From Streptomyces lichenis (GTDB taxonomy: Bacteria > Actinomycetota > Actinomycetes > Streptomycetales > Streptomycetaceae), in the NCBI RefSeq assembly GCF_023218175.1, contig NZ_JALPTH010000018.1:1-64000 (forward strand): DNA of 64,000 nt. Direction: 5' to 3'. The notes beneath the pieces were generated by a model. It did not search any database, was not told the DNA's origin, and saw only the letters and a list, made by a program, of their open reading frames with translations. The translations under genes and the position numbers were made by a program. Below are positions 63,152 to 64,000 of this stretch, one piece after another (the first letter of the stretch is position 1; each line of letters begins with the position of its first letter).

Positions 63152-64000
63152 TCAGACGGGCACCTCGGGGAGCAGCCGGAGCCGGTGGGTGAGGGCGGCG
63201 GCCTCGCCCCGGCCGGAGACGCCGAGCTTGCCGAGGATGTGGGAGACATGGACGCTGGCCGTCTTCGGCGAGATGAACAGCTCCTCGGCTATCTGGCGGT
63301 TGGTGCGGCCCTCGGCGACCAGGCGCAGCACGTCCTGCTCACGCGGGGTGAGCCCGAAGCCGTCGTCCGGCTGCCGCTCGACCGGCGCCGGGACGGCCGG
63401 TTCGGTGAGCGCCAGGCGGGCGCGGGCGGCGAGCAGCTCCACCTCCTCGCGCAGCGGCCGGGCGCCGAGCCGCAGCGCGGTGCGCTGGGCCTGCCGCAGC
63501 AGGGTCGCAGCCTCCTCGCGGGAGCCGCCCGCAGTGAGCAGCGCGTCGGCCCGGCGGTGGCGGACCAGGGCCAGCGGATGGGGCCGCTCCAGCGGTTCGA
63601 AGGCGGCCAGCACCTCCGCCCAGCGCTCCGGGTCGTCCTGTCCCTCGGCGCGGGCGGTCTCGGCGGAGACGTACAGCGCGTACGCCTGCCAGAGCGGGAC
63701 CGGGGTGCTGAGCCGCCGGGCGGCACCGCGGATCACGGCCAGCGCCTCGGCGCGCCCCGGCTCGGCGGCGGGCAGCCCGCGGGCGTCCGCCTCGGCGGTG
63801 GCGGCGGCGAGCAGCAGCGGCCAGCCGTAGCGGTGGCTGCCGACCCGGACGCTCTCGGCGGCATGGGAGGTGAGCACGGCCCGGGCGTCGGCGAGGCGGC
63901 CCTGGGCGGTGGCCACGGCCAGCTCGATCCGGGCCATCGGCAGCCGGTGCTGCAGGACCCGGTCGTGCTTGCCGTACGCCACCCGGGCACGTGCCAGGGA
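63152..64000 (-). CDS. LuxR/LAL-type regulator, C-terminal part
   Basis: Partial: the frame runs off the right edge, so at least 283 residues of the C-terminus are seen. It ends in a LuxR helix-turn-helix (FGLTPREQDVLRLVAEGRTNRQIAEELFISPKTASVHVSHILGKLGVSGRGEAAALTHRL). Before this are Ala/Leu/Glu-rich helical repeats like the tetratricopeptide-type arm of large ATP-binding LuxR (LAL) regulators. An N-terminal ATPase would be expected beyond 64000. It converges on the sugar-dehydrogenase gene. Confidence 0.85.
   Translation of the reverse strand, partial: SLARARVAYGKHDRVLQHRLPMARIELAVATAQGRLADARAVLTSHAAESVRVGSHRYGWPLLLAAATAEADARGLPAAEPGRAEALAVIRGAARRLSTPVPLWQAYALYVSAETARAEGQDDPERWAEVLAAFEPLERPHPLALVRHRRADALLTAGGSREEAATLLRQAQRTALRLGARPLREEVELLAARARLALTEPAVPAPVERQPDDGFGLTPREQDVLRLVAEGRTNRQIAEELFISPKTASVHVSHILGKLGVSGRGEAAALTHRLRLLPEVPV

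Overview
The window is chromosomal DNA of a Streptomyces-like actinomycete. GC content is very high, GTG starts are frequent, and many regulators are of actinomycete type (XRE/DUF397/ATPase modules, a SpoIIE-type phosphatase with STAS and HATPase partners, a LAL-type LuxR). A run of core genes (ilvB-ilvN-ilvC-serA, putB/pruA, leuB, ilvE, a split-off urease, cimA) follows an order I associate with the central part of Streptomyces chromosomes. That synteny is recalled, not computed. No rRNA, tRNA, insertion sequence or integrase was seen.

Layout, left to right. (1) 1-11.9 kb, accessory genes: a secreted GH101 endo-alpha-N-acetylgalactosaminidase, a GNAT, a small secreted protein with an M15-peptidase-like metal motif, a YceI protein, a methyltransferase, AraC and TetR regulators, a DUF4232 lipoprotein, an XRE/DUF397/HATPase regulatory module around a perfect 12-bp inverted repeat, and an SRPBCC protein. 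(2) 12.0-24.15 kb: a complete type I-E CRISPR-Cas system. The eight-gene minus-strand operon cas3-cas8e-cas11-cas7-cas5-cas6e-cas1-cas2 is bracketed by two arrays that both point outward. Array 1 has 17 repeats and reads leftward; array 2 has 14 repeats and reads rightward. Their repeats differ, but their leaders share sequence at identical spacing. (3) 24.2-36.8 kb: a Gly-rich membrane protein, cimA (with a hairpin leader), TetR, agmatine deiminase, a divergent urease (ureC plus fused ureAB, no accessory genes), a divergently transcribed NCS1 permease, a RibD-like reductase, ilvE and leuB. (4) 36.8-48.7 kb: a 47-residue small gene, a frameshifted AAC(2')-like GNAT, two small envelope proteins, a partner-switching signalling group (STAS, MarR, SpoIIE-type PP2C, HATPase), proline catabolism (pruA, putB) with a divergent PucR regulator, and a LysR/DMT transporter pair. 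(5) 48.7-58.0 kb: serA, ilvC, ilvN and ilvB with a ribosome-attenuation leader peptide, then a large membrane GGDEF-EAL protein. (6) 58.0-64 kb: a 1.4-kb degenerate minisatellite, a D-2-hydroxyacid dehydrogenase, an aldo/keto reductase, a sorbosone-dehydrogenase-like lipoprotein and the C-terminal part of a LuxR regulator cut by the window edge.

How the genes fit together. Branched-chain amino acid synthesis is spread over ilvBN, ilvC, ilvE, leuB and cimA, with an attenuator in front of ilvB and possibly one in front of cimA. Proline is oxidised to glutamate by putB and pruA. The agmatine deiminase/urease-like operon and the NCS1 permease each carry a copy of one 17-bp palindromic element just upstream, which suggests shared control of a nitrogen-compound pathway. 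The I-E module looks intact in every gene I can read.

Most unusual points: outward-facing arrays with matched leaders; a urease alpha paralogue that keeps all metal ligands but loses the Cys-His flap; an EAL domain without its catalytic residues fused to an intact GGDEF; a single-base frameshift in the AAC(2')-like gene; Trp in place of the catalytic Tyr of the aldo/keto reductase; and the long tandem-repeat intergenic region.
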